DNA of 64,000 nucleotides, from positions 496,001 through 560,000 of the forward strand of contig NZ_JAJAPX010000002.1 of assembly GCF_020523965.1 (NCBI RefSeq). The letters are read 5' to 3'. Position numbers and translations under genes: made by a program. Under the pieces are notes generated by a model. That model made no database searches. It had not been told where the DNA came from and saw only the letters and a list, made by a program, of their open reading frames with translations. This DNA comes from Neotamlana sargassicola (lineage in GTDB: Bacteria > Bacteroidota > Bacteroidia > Flavobacteriales > Flavobacteriaceae). Shown here piece by piece: positions 54,747 to 63,309 of the stretch. How positions within the stretch are numbered: the first letter of the stretch is position 1; every line of letters starts with the position of its first letter.

Positions 54747-55991
54747 ATGGAGCTTTTAGCGACCTTAAAGTCAAGAAAAATTACACCAGAACAATTATTC
54801 ATGCTAAGTGTTTTAGTTGTAAACGGAGGTAATTATTTATACAATTTAATATTGGGTCGCATTTTAGGTCCAGCTCAATTTGCCGATGCGGCAGTTTTAA
54901 TAACGTTTCTGTTGGTATTAAGTTTTGCCGCCATGACTTTTCAGTTAGTAACAGCAAAATTTTCGGTGCTTTTTGAAAACGAAATTTTTAAAAGTTTTAT
55001 ATCTAGAATTTATAAAAATGCACTGTTAACAGGCGCTATTATGGGGATGTTAATAGTGGTTTTTTCTAAACAATTACAAGTTGTTTTTAATACATCATCA
55101 TCAACAATGTTTATGGTTTTTGGTTTTGGTGTTCCTCTGTACTTTTTAATGAGTGTAAATCGTGGTGTTTTTCAGGGGAAAAAGGCTTTTAAAAAGCTTT
55201 CTATAACTTACCAAAGCGAAATGTTAAGTCGTTTAATAATTACATTGGGGTTAATATTTTTATTTAAAATACAATCGTCGGTCGTAATTTCTATTGGGAT
55301 ATTATTGTCTTTTGTTTTTGGACTTATACCTTTTAAAAAACCAGAAATAAAGTCGAATAAAATATTTAAGCTTAGTAAAGAAAACTCGAAAGCCATAAAA
55401 AGCTTTTTTGTAATAACTGCATTTTACGAACTCACTCAAATTATAATTAATAATAGCGATATACTTTTAGTGAAGCATTATTTCGAGTCTTACGATGCGG
55501 GTTTGTACGCTTCTTTAGCATTAATTGGTCGCATAGTTTATTTTATAGCATGGATGTTTGTAATGTTATTATTGCCAACGGTTATTCAGCTTAAAAAAGA
55601 AGGCAAAGAAACCGCCCCTGTATTATTTAAATATGTGTTATACATTGCAGGAATTGCAGTTGCAATAATATTAGGTTGTGTGTTTTTTCCAAGAACAGCA
55701 ATAATTATATTATTTGGTAAAAGTTATTTAGCCATGGCTCCTTTGTTATGGAAATATGCTTTAGCAACATCTATGTTTGCAATATCTAACATTTTTGCCT
55801 ATTACTACCTGTCTTTAGATAAATATGTGCCTGTAGTTATTTCTGGGTTATTTGGTGTTTTGCAAATGGGGTTAGTTGTTTTCTTTCATGATAGTTTAGA
55901 GCAAGTCGTGCACATGCAAATTTTAGCTATGTTTTTACTTTTAATTATACAGTTAATCTTTTTTAAGTTAAATCATAAAAAAATAGTCTAA
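54747..55991 (+). CDS. Wzx/MATE-type polysaccharide flippase
   Basis: Hydrophobic throughout its 414 residues with about 12 predicted membrane helices. The start NYLYNLILGRILGPAQFADAAVLITFLL is the typical entry helix of the MOP superfamily (Wzx-like O-antigen and exopolysaccharide flippases). It should move lipid-linked sugar units across the inner membrane. The next gene on the same strand is a GT4 glycosyltransferase, but a predicted regulatory box lies between them, so they may be separate transcripts. No polymerase (Wzy) gene was recognised unless the PTPS-related membrane protein takes that part. Confidence 0.85.
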   Translation: MELLATLKSRKITPEQLFMLSVLVVNGGNYLYNLILGRILGPAQFADAAVLITFLLVLSFAAMTFQLVTAKFSVLFENEIFKSFISRIYKNALLTGAIMGMLIVVFSKQLQVVFNTSSSTMFMVFGFGVPLYFLMSVNRGVFQGKKAFKKLSITYQSEMLSRLIITLGLIFLFKIQSSVVISIGILLSFVFGLIPFKKPEIKSNKIFKLSKENSKAIKSFFVITAFYELTQIIINNSDILLVKHYFESYDAGLYASLALIGRIVYFIAWMFVMLLLPTVIQLKKEGKETAPVLFKYVLYIAGIAVAIILGCVFFPRTAIIILFGKSYLAMAPLLWKYALATSMFAISNIFAYYYLSLDKYVPVVISGLFGVLQMGLVVFFHDSLEQVVHMQILAMFLLLIIQLIFFKLNHKKIV

Positions 55992-56004
55992 TCTACGGTA
56001 AAAT

Positions 56005-56016
56005 ACCATTCGTCTA
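56005..56016 (+). promoter_or_regulatory. Predicted LytTR box upstream of the GT4 gene
   Basis: ACCATTCGTCTA is identical to the boxes at 42472, 42493 and 48776 and is followed by TACTTA. There is no good second repeat at 21 bp, but CTAACTAAAA begins 26 bp after the box start, as at the other loci. It is 105 bp before the GT4 start. Confidence 0.6.
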
Positions 56017-56109
56017 TACTTAGAGGTTTTCTAACTAAAATCAACAAAAAGGACGAGATGTTTTTGTGTTATTTGTATTACAATTAATCAGTCTCAACAA
56101 ATATCTATT

Positions 56110-57336
56110 ATGAAATTAGCAATAGTAACAGCATATCCGCCAAGTAAGGTTACATTAAATGAATACGCATACCACTTGGTTAAACAGTTTAGAAAAAAAG
56201 AAGATGTTACAGAACTTATTTTACTAACCGATAAAACTAAAGAAGAAAAAGATCTTTGTTTTATGGAAGATGGTTGTAAAATAATTGTTAAAGAATGCTG
56301 GAGCTTTAATAGTTATACAAATATTTTAAGTGTAAATAAAGCCATAAACCAAACTAAGCCAGATGCTGTGTTGTTTAATTTGCAGTTTATGAAGTTTGGA
56401 GATAAAAAAATAGCTGCAGCTTTAGGGTTAATGTTACCACTGGTTTGTAAGTTAAAAGGTATACCAAATATTGTTTTGTTACACAACATTTTAGAAGAAG
56501 TTGATTTAGGAAGTGCTGGTTTTACTAATAGTAAACTAATGCAAAAAATATATGGTTTTATTGGAACATCTTTAACCAAATTAATTTTGCAAGCAGATAC
56601 TGTTGCAGTTACTATGCAGAAATATGTTGATATTTTGCAAGAAAAATATAAAGCTCAAAATATAACACTTATACCGCACGGTACTTTTGAAATAGCCGAC
56701 GAACCTAACTATAAAATACCAACAGAACCAATGCAAATAATGACTTTTGGAAAGTTTGGTACTTACAAAAAAGTAGAAGGGATGATTGAAGCGGTAGAAA
56801 AAGTACGGGCTAAAACAGGGTTAGATTTAGAAGTGGTTATAGCAGGAACAGATAACCCCAATGTACCTGGGTATTTAGCGCAAGTAAAAGAGGATTACAG
56901 GCATGTGTCTCAAGTAGTTTTTACAGGTTATGTAGAGGAACATGAAGTGCCGTTGGTTTTTAACGAAAGTGCGGTTGTCGTTTTTCCTTATACTTCTACC
57001 ACTGGAAGCTCTGGAGTTTTACACCAAGCAGGAAGTTATGGTAAAGCAGTAGTTATGCCAGATTTAGGAGATTTAGCTTTGCTTGTACAAGATGAAGGTT
57101 ATAGAGGTGAGTTTTTTGAACCCAATTCTGTTGAAAGTTTAGCCAATGCTATTGAAAATATTGTTACAAATGATGCTTATAGAATAGAGTTAGGTAAGGC
57201 AAATTATAAAGCAGCCACAGCTTACCCTATGGATGTTATAGCAGATATGTATTTAAACAGGTTTAAAAAAATTATAGAAATAAAACGAGGCTCAAAACCC
57301 CCCAAGGTTAATAGCAAAAATGAGATTATTCTATAG
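56110..57336 (+). CDS. GT4-family glycosyltransferase
   Basis: This 408-residue GT-B glycosyltransferase has an N-terminal Rossmann half beginning MKLAIVTAYPPSKVTLNEYA and a C-terminal half with IMTFGKFGTYKKVEGMIEAVEKV, VVIAGTDNPNVPGY, and the donor-binding region STTGSSGVLHQAGSYGKAVVMPD. Retaining GT4 enzymes add hexoses or related sugars to lipid-linked glycans. Its last 11 bp overlap the convergent glycoside hydrolase gene on the other strand. A predicted LytTR box precedes it, tying it to the sensor operon. Donor and acceptor are unknown. Confidence 0.87.
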   Translation: MKLAIVTAYPPSKVTLNEYAYHLVKQFRKKEDVTELILLTDKTKEEKDLCFMEDGCKIIVKECWSFNSYTNILSVNKAINQTKPDAVLFNLQFMKFGDKKIAAALGLMLPLVCKLKGIPNIVLLHNILEEVDLGSAGFTNSKLMQKIYGFIGTSLTKLILQADTVAVTMQKYVDILQEKYKAQNITLIPHGTFEIADEPNYKIPTEPMQIMTFGKFGTYKKVEGMIEAVEKVRAKTGLDLEVVIAGTDNPNVPGYLAQVKEDYRHVSQVVFTGYVEEHEVPLVFNESAVVVFPYTSTTGSSGVLHQAGSYGKAVVMPDLGDLALLVQDEGYRGEFFEPNSVESLANAIENIVTNDAYRIELGKANYKAATAYPMDVIADMYLNRFKKIIEIKRGSKPPKVNSKNEIIL

Positions 57337-58846
57337 TATTTATATATTTAAACGCAGGTTTAGTCTCTCCATTTTGGTTAATAAAACCAAAATTACCTTG
57401 AACCCGTTTTTTCCAAGGAAGTCGTCCTACGACTTCCTTTGGTATTTCTACAAAGTCGTATAATGTCCAAGACATAAACTGTAAGTTTTGGTTAGTAATT
57501 ATTTCTTGTATTTTTTTATGATAGTTGGCTTGATCTTCTTCTGTACTACCAAAAGGCTTCCATAAGCCTCTGTAACTGGACAGCCCAAACTCTTGCATTA
57601 CAATCGGTTTGTTAGGGATAAGATTTTTTAAATGTTTTATTTCATCGTTTAATACCTCTAAATCTTCATAATAGTGAAAGGATATAAAATCTACTTTGTC
57701 CTTTAAAATAGTGGCACTTTCTGTGTTAGACCATCCTATAGTTATCGGGTGCTTTTCATCTATAGATTTAACTAAAACAATCATGTTTTCAAGCCAAGCG
57801 ATAACATTATCTTTTCCTCTAGATTCAAAATCTAGATTGGGTTCGTTTTTAATGTCGTAGGCCAATAGTGCTTTATGGTTTTTAACGGCTAACACTATTT
57901 TTTCTGCGTGGCGTTGGTTTAAAGTCCAATCCATTACGGTGTAATTACCATAAAAATCGAATAAGGTTAAAACTACTTTTAGATTGTTAGCTTCAGCAAT
58001 ATCTAGAGTTGTAAGTAGTTTACTTATCTTATTATTATCAATGTCTGCTTTTCCAAAATCTTCATATTGTATAAAAATTCGTATTGAATTTAAACCTGCA
58101 TTTTTAATTATTTTAAAATCTTTATTAATAGTGTCTGCAGAGAAATCATCGCCAAACATTTTCCAAGGAGTTGCTTGTGGGTAGTAATTAATTCCTTTAA
58201 TTTTAAAATTGTTAAGCGGGCTTGTTTGGGGTATATCGGTATTGTCTTTTTCATCTTCTTTTACCATATGCCTAATACGCCAAAACCCATCTTCTAATAA
58301 AAAAACTACTTTGTATGTAGAGATTTCAGTGGTTTCGTAAACTAAACTATCATTTTTAAAAACACGTTTGTATTCTTTTACGTTATTATCTGTTAAAACA
58401 GCTAATTGACCGTCTTCGCTAAAGAATTCAAGTTTAGGGTTGTGTTTTAAAGTGGTTGCTTCAATAGTTATGTTTTGTTTTTTATTTAGCTCAATATACT
58501 CAAATAGATTTTCTCTAGCATGTTCTGTATAATAATCTTTAATACCAGCTGTTTTGTTGGTTTTATAGGCAATTTGCTTAACGTACCAAGCATCTAAATA
58601 ATCGTTTTGTAAGGCGTTTAAGTTTTCTTTATCCATAGGGCGACCTTCATTGCTTAAGGATTCCCAAGTCATTTTAGGTAAATATTGTTCAACTTTTGCA
58701 ATTTCTGTGTGCAGCATTTTACTACGATCGGCACCGGTGTTTAAATAACTAAAAATACCGCTAAGTGCAGATACTATTAGGGCAATAAGCAAAATGTAAG
58801 ATGCTAATAAAACCGTACGCATTATATTTTTATTAATACTTACCAT
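57326..58846 (-). CDS. Membrane-anchored cellulase-like (clan GH-A) glycoside hydrolase
   Basis: A membrane helix at residues 9-33 is followed by about 180 residues of NTF2-like or unassigned sequence, then a TIM-barrel hydrolase from about residue 212 (KIKGINYYPQATPWKMFG). Clan GH-A catalytic residues are present: acid/base Glu335 in AYDIKNEPNLDF and nucleophile Glu419 in IVMQEFGLSSYRG. Its place in a polysaccharide-production cluster suggests trimming or remodelling of the product during export, as cellulases do in cellulose synthesis operons. The start overlaps the upstream gene by 7 bp. The exact family (GH5-like or related) is not fixed. Confidence 0.8.
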   Translation of the reverse strand: MVSINKNIMRTVLLASYILLIALIVSALSGIFSYLNTGADRSKMLHTEIAKVEQYLPKMTWESLSNEGRPMDKENLNALQNDYLDAWYVKQIAYKTNKTAGIKDYYTEHARENLFEYIELNKKQNITIEATTLKHNPKLEFFSEDGQLAVLTDNNVKEYKRVFKNDSLVYETTEISTYKVVFLLEDGFWRIRHMVKEDEKDNTDIPQTSPLNNFKIKGINYYPQATPWKMFGDDFSADTINKDFKIIKNAGLNSIRIFIQYEDFGKADIDNNKISKLLTTLDIAEANNLKVVLTLFDFYGNYTVMDWTLNQRHAEKIVLAVKNHKALLAYDIKNEPNLDFESRGKDNVIAWLENMIVLVKSIDEKHPITIGWSNTESATILKDKVDFISFHYYEDLEVLNDEIKHLKNLIPNKPIVMQEFGLSSYRGLWKPFGSTEEDQANYHKKIQEIITNQNLQFMSWTLYDFVEIPKEVVGRLPWKKRVQGNFGFINQNGETKPAFKYINTIE

Positions 58847-60045
58847 AGCTTTTTATTAAATTGTTTGGTTATTCCTGCTGTTTCAATTTTAAAATTGTAG
58901 TTGTTATTTTTGTATATGGCAGGTTTTAAGTTAAAATATACGTAACCATTAAATGTGGTTTTGGTTAGTATTTTAACCAGCTGGTTGTTAGAATAGATGT
59001 AAAGTTTTACGTGTAAACCATCTGGAATCATTTGGTTCATGAAACTTTGTAAAGGACCAACTGAAATGGTTCGGTTTTTATTTGTAAATGCCACATTAAA
59101 ATCTTTAACTACTTGTTTGTAGTTTAAAGTTATAATGTTACTTTCTGCCATACCATTAATGTAAGCTTTTACAGACCAATTATCGGCGTGGTCTGGATGT
59201 ATAATTTTAGAATTAGCAACTCCATTTAGTGTTAAGCCAGATGTTTTTAGAATGTTTCCTTCTGCATTTTTTATAAAAAAATCAACATAAGTACCGTCGC
59301 TAACTACATTATTAAATCTGTCTTTTATAACAGAAGTTGTAAAGTTGGTAATTTGATTTCCATCGGCGTAGTTATGAGGGCTGGAATATGAAATTTTAAA
59401 ACGAGTTGGAACTGCAGGCATTGCATTAATTGTAAATTCTTTTGAATTCGTTCCTAAAGCTTCAGAAGACACCAAAATACGACCATCTTGTTTTTTTGAG
59501 TATATGTTTTTAAAAGCAATTAGATTTTTAGTGAAAACGTTATCAACTTCTTCAGAATTTAAAAACTGATTTTTAACTTTTACAGGCGTATTTGTAGGTA
59601 CAGGGTTATCTAAAGAATCGGTAGGAATTACAACAAGCATGCTATAATCTGTTCCTCCAGCTTCAATACTAGGAGGACCAATATAGGTTTCCATTGTGGC
59701 AACTTCAGCTTTTGGTTTTATGTATAGTTTACCTGAAGTTGGATAATTTTTGTCTAAAATTTTCCAATTTATCACACCTATTTTTTTTGCTATATTTTCA
59801 GGTAAAGTATATTCTAAATTTAAATTGTTGATAGTGCCTGATACCAAAGTAGTGCCGTAACTGTTTGAGCAGTAAAGTAAAGGTGTGTTATTATTTACGT
59901 TTTTAAACTTTAAAACAATGTGGCTGCCTACGGTAAACTCTGTTTTAGTTGTTAAAAGTTTAACTGAAGTGTTTTTCTGAGCAAAAACCAAAGGCGAAGC
60001 CAGCCAAATACTTAAAAGTAATATGTAAATGGATTTAAAATTCAT
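58840..60045 (-). CDS. Secreted protein with bacterial Ig-like (Big-1) domain
   Basis: The signal peptide ends LVFAQ. The 401-residue sequence is beta-rich. About residues 210-310 (VPTRFKISYSSPHNYADGNQ, IKDRFNNVVSDGTYVDFF) fit an invasin-like Big-1 immunoglobulin fold, and other segments look like similar sandwiches. No catalytic residues are seen. It lies between the PTPS-related membrane protein and the glycosidase, overlapping one by a single base and the other by 7 bp, so the three form one tightly coupled operon. It may be a structural or scaffold part of an envelope complex. Confidence 0.7.
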   Translation of the reverse strand: MNFKSIYILLLSIWLASPLVFAQKNTSVKLLTTKTEFTVGSHIVLKFKNVNNNTPLLYCSNSYGTTLVSGTINNLNLEYTLPENIAKKIGVINWKILDKNYPTSGKLYIKPKAEVATMETYIGPPSIEAGGTDYSMLVVIPTDSLDNPVPTNTPVKVKNQFLNSEEVDNVFTKNLIAFKNIYSKKQDGRILVSSEALGTNSKEFTINAMPAVPTRFKISYSSPHNYADGNQITNFTTSVIKDRFNNVVSDGTYVDFFIKNAEGNILKTSGLTLNGVANSKIIHPDHADNWSVKAYINGMAESNIITLNYKQVVKDFNVAFTNKNRTISVGPLQSFMNQMIPDGLHVKLYIYSNNQLVKILTKTTFNGYVYFNLKPAIYKNNNYNFKIETAGITKQFNKKLW

Positions 60046-63000
60046 TAAAAAGGGCTGCCAATGTAAGTGTTAATTTCAATTTTAATATAGCTAAAATCTG
60101 GATGATTTATAGGTTGTAATTCATTATTTATGTGGTTTGTAATTCTGTTTGGAATAATTTTATTTGAAATATCGCTGTTGGGTAAACCGTTAACAAAAAT
60201 GTTTTCCATGCTGGTGTTTATAATTTTTACGGCACCGGAGTCTAAAATTTGGTATTCAAAATTTTGTTTACGTTCTTGTCTTACGCCTTCTTTAACAAAA
60301 AAATGATCAACCCAAAGCATGTTTTTATTATCATCGTAATAAGAAATTAAAAGCTGAGGTATTGTTATTTCTTGAATACCACTATTAAATAAATTTCCAT
60401 AAATATAGTTTTTAGTAATATTAACATCACTTAAAACGACACCTTTATATAAATCTGAACCAGCAACATTTCCAGCAGCTTGCAGGTTAAACTTTGTGGG
60501 TTGTTCTTCAAATTCAACTGGAGTAAATTCGTCTGGATTAAAGGTATCTGGAATAGAATCTTGGGTTTTGGACCATGCAATGCCTTCAAAATTAATTCTA
60601 AAGCAACTCGATTCCTTTGGCATTAACTTATGCTTAATATGATATTTTGCATTGTACGTTGCTAATTGTTTGTCGTCGTCATTATAAAGTGTACCTTTTA
60701 AAATAACATCGGCCGGAACATTATCTATATTCTGTACTTCTCCAATAATGGCATAACTACCATTGTATTTTACTAATTTGGCCGAAATAACTTCTAAAAC
60801 AGGTTGCTTTAAAATATCTTCATGATGGGTTTGTTCTGTGGTAATTCGGCGTCTACCTTGGTTGTAATATTTCGTAACATTATTTGAGTATAGTTGGTCT
60901 GGCGGTAAATCGTTGTTTAAATCGTCGGGTTGTAAATACCATTTTCCTTTAATTTTTGATAAGGATTTATAATCTACCTTCTCAATTTTTTCTAGAGGCG
61001 TAATCCATTGGGTCGTTACTTTAGCCGAAACAGTACTGTCGTTATGTATTGTTATTTCAGATTCTATGGCATCCATTTTAGCATAGCTACTTAAAAGTCC
61101 ATCTGTTACCGATATTTCTAGCATATACTGTGCTATAGGTAAATTACTTGCAGGATCTATTAAACTATGAGCTTTTTCAAATTCTTTAAAATCTAAGGCG
61201 TCGTAATATGCCATTATGGCATTTTCAGGACTTCGTTGCGAGTCGTTTTTTAAATAAAAAAGATATATGCCATAAAATATAATAAAGGCTAATATTAAAG
61301 ACCAAACATGTGTTATTCTTATTATATTTCTATTAAATTTATTGTATTGTATAGGGAATTTTAAGAATTCTGGAATGGGTTTAAACCGAGTTTTTAACAT
61401 AATAACCCATAACATTTGTATGTTTAGAATAAAAGCTACTATTACTGTTAAAAAAGGCATGATACCCCAGTGTATTTTTAACCACTTAGCCACATCTTCT
61501 TTAGGTAATATTTCTGAAACAGGAGGGATGTTTAAACGTTCCCAAACCATAATGCCGTTTTCTAGTTGCCTTAAGCGTTGCCAACCGCAGAAGTATAGAA
61601 TAGGATCGTAAAATTTATCGTTTGAAAAAATGTATTTTAAATTATATTTTTCTGGAGTAGTTAAAAATTGCTGTAAAGAGCCAATACCGGCTACACCTTT
61701 AAATTTTGAGTTTTCTAGGCGCTCTATAGGTCGCGTTGTTAATTCAGGTAATCTTCTTGCAGAATGGTAATTACCGTCTACAGTCATGGCGTTAGTTTGC
61801 GCACTTAACCAGGCCATTTGGTCGCCAAAACCAAGAGTTAAAAATCGCCATTTATCATGATCATCTTGATTTAAAAAATTCACAATAGGAAGCATTTTTA
61901 TTTTTTGAGGTTGCGATGGCCTAAAATAATTTAAACTCATAGTAAAAATTACCATGAACACTAATAAGCCTGCTAAAATACCTCCAATTATTCTGTGATA
62001 AACACCTCCAAATTTTTTCTGAATAGCATCTTTCATGTCTCCTTCTACAAAACGATAGGCAAACTCACCCATCATAGGAATAGAAAGTATAGAAGCCCAA
62101 AGTGTAAAACGGTCTAATGTTAAAATATTAAAAGCGGTTTCGCCTAACATTTTTAAAGGAACGGGTGTTGTGCCTCCGGTTCCTAAAATGGTACATATAG
62201 TAACCGATAAACCAAAAAACAAATAGCGTTTACTGTAATATCGGTAAAAAATATACGGTAATAAAACAAGTAATATTCCCCAAGGAATTAAAAAGAAAAC
62301 GAGACCAGATGAGGTGATTTCTAAAAAATTATCGCGCGACCCATGCGGAATAGGAACCTGCGTAATTGGGTTGGCTTTAGAATTTAACCAATAAGGAAAA
62401 ATACAACCAACAATAAGCACCAAAGAGAGCATACCAAAAACAACAATGCGTTTAAATAATTTAAAAAAACTATTTAAAAACACTTTAAAAGTAACGGCTT
62501 TCATGGAGCCAACTTGTTCTTTAGATACATCCATTAAAACCATTCCTATTAAAGGGAAAATAAAAAATACCATTCCAAAAATAGGCGTAACATGATGCGA
62601 GGTTACAGTAACCGATATTAAAGATAAACAAGTAGCTAAATACCATTTTTTGCCGGTTTTTAGCCATAAATAAATTTCTGGTAAGGCGTGCATTAAAACC
62701 GAAACACCAACAATACTTGGTAGTTGCCCAAAAATATGAAGCGTTTCAACAAAAGATGACGAAAACACAGCCAACACGCACGCATAACCAGCAACGGTTT
62801 TATTAGCTGTCATCATTAAAGAAAATCGGTAGGTTCCTGTAATAAATAAGGTTATTGCAATTAATGCCACGGTAAACATGCCAAACTTAACGCCTCCTAT
62901 ATAAGAAAGCACACCTATAGATTGATGTACTAATGGCGGATAACTCTGTACCGTAAAACCTGTATACCATTCGTAATTCCAAGGTTCAAACCAACTATTT

Positions 63001-63137
63001 GCGTAATGGTCTGCAAAAAATAAATGAATTAAAGCATCATAAGTAGTTTCTAGAGTAAAAAAAATAGAACTACCATGAAAAGCTAAACCTAGTAAAAGTG
63101 CAGCAATTAAAAATTTATTTGATTTTTCGGGCTTCAA
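60045..63137 (-). CDS. Large PTPS-related-type membrane protein
   Basis: The 1030-residue protein has about 12-13 membrane helices in its first 600 residues, starting GLAFHGSSIFFTLETTYDALIHLFFADHYANSW. This matches the 6-pyruvoyl-tetrahydropterin-synthase-related membrane family (PF10131), which is distantly related to GT-C glycosyltransferases despite its name. The last 400 residues form an extracytoplasmic region with repeated beta-sandwich sequence. It is the first gene of the minus-strand operon, with the GH-A hydrolase and Ig-like protein after it. A glycan polymerase or glycosyltransferase role is inferred from the fold and neighbours. Confidence 0.7.
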   Translation of the reverse strand: MKPEKSNKFLIAALLLGLAFHGSSIFFTLETTYDALIHLFFADHYANSWFEPWNYEWYTGFTVQSYPPLVHQSIGVLSYIGGVKFGMFTVALIAITLFITGTYRFSLMMTANKTVAGYACVLAVFSSSFVETLHIFGQLPSIVGVSVLMHALPEIYLWLKTGKKWYLATCLSLISVTVTSHHVTPIFGMVFFIFPLIGMVLMDVSKEQVGSMKAVTFKVFLNSFFKLFKRIVVFGMLSLVLIVGCIFPYWLNSKANPITQVPIPHGSRDNFLEITSSGLVFFLIPWGILLVLLPYIFYRYYSKRYLFFGLSVTICTILGTGGTTPVPLKMLGETAFNILTLDRFTLWASILSIPMMGEFAYRFVEGDMKDAIQKKFGGVYHRIIGGILAGLLVFMVIFTMSLNYFRPSQPQKIKMLPIVNFLNQDDHDKWRFLTLGFGDQMAWLSAQTNAMTVDGNYHSARRLPELTTRPIERLENSKFKGVAGIGSLQQFLTTPEKYNLKYIFSNDKFYDPILYFCGWQRLRQLENGIMVWERLNIPPVSEILPKEDVAKWLKIHWGIMPFLTVIVAFILNIQMLWVIMLKTRFKPIPEFLKFPIQYNKFNRNIIRITHVWSLILAFIIFYGIYLFYLKNDSQRSPENAIMAYYDALDFKEFEKAHSLIDPASNLPIAQYMLEISVTDGLLSSYAKMDAIESEITIHNDSTVSAKVTTQWITPLEKIEKVDYKSLSKIKGKWYLQPDDLNNDLPPDQLYSNNVTKYYNQGRRRITTEQTHHEDILKQPVLEVISAKLVKYNGSYAIIGEVQNIDNVPADVILKGTLYNDDDKQLATYNAKYHIKHKLMPKESSCFRINFEGIAWSKTQDSIPDTFNPDEFTPVEFEEQPTKFNLQAAGNVAGSDLYKGVVLSDVNITKNYIYGNLFNSGIQEITIPQLLISYYDDNKNMLWVDHFFVKEGVRQERKQNFEYQILDSGAVKIINTSMENIFVNGLPNSDISNKIIPNRITNHINNELQPINHPDFSYIKIEINTYIGSPF

Positions 63138-63188
63138 GATATTTATTTAAAGAAGTGTAAATATATAAAATACATTAACGAAAGCTTT

Positions 63189-63221
63189 TTTAATCGTCTA
63201 TACTAAATAGCGTTTCGTCTA
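63189..63221. promoter_or_regulatory. Predicted LytTR operator in the divergent promoter region
   Basis: TCGTCTA occurs at 63194-63200 and again at 63215-63221, exactly 21 bp apart. The surrounding 12-mers match ACCATTCGTCTA at 8 and 9 positions. TCAACTAAAA follows 28 bp after the start of the second 12-mer. The site lies between the minus-strand operon (starting 63137) and the receiver-GT2 gene (starting 63310) and could serve both. Confidence 0.6.
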
Positions 63222-63309
63222 CACTTTATAATTCATTCAACTAAAATATGGATTTTCGTACAGTATGTGCAATAAATTTACCTCGTAATTAACCCCAACC
63301 AATCAACCT

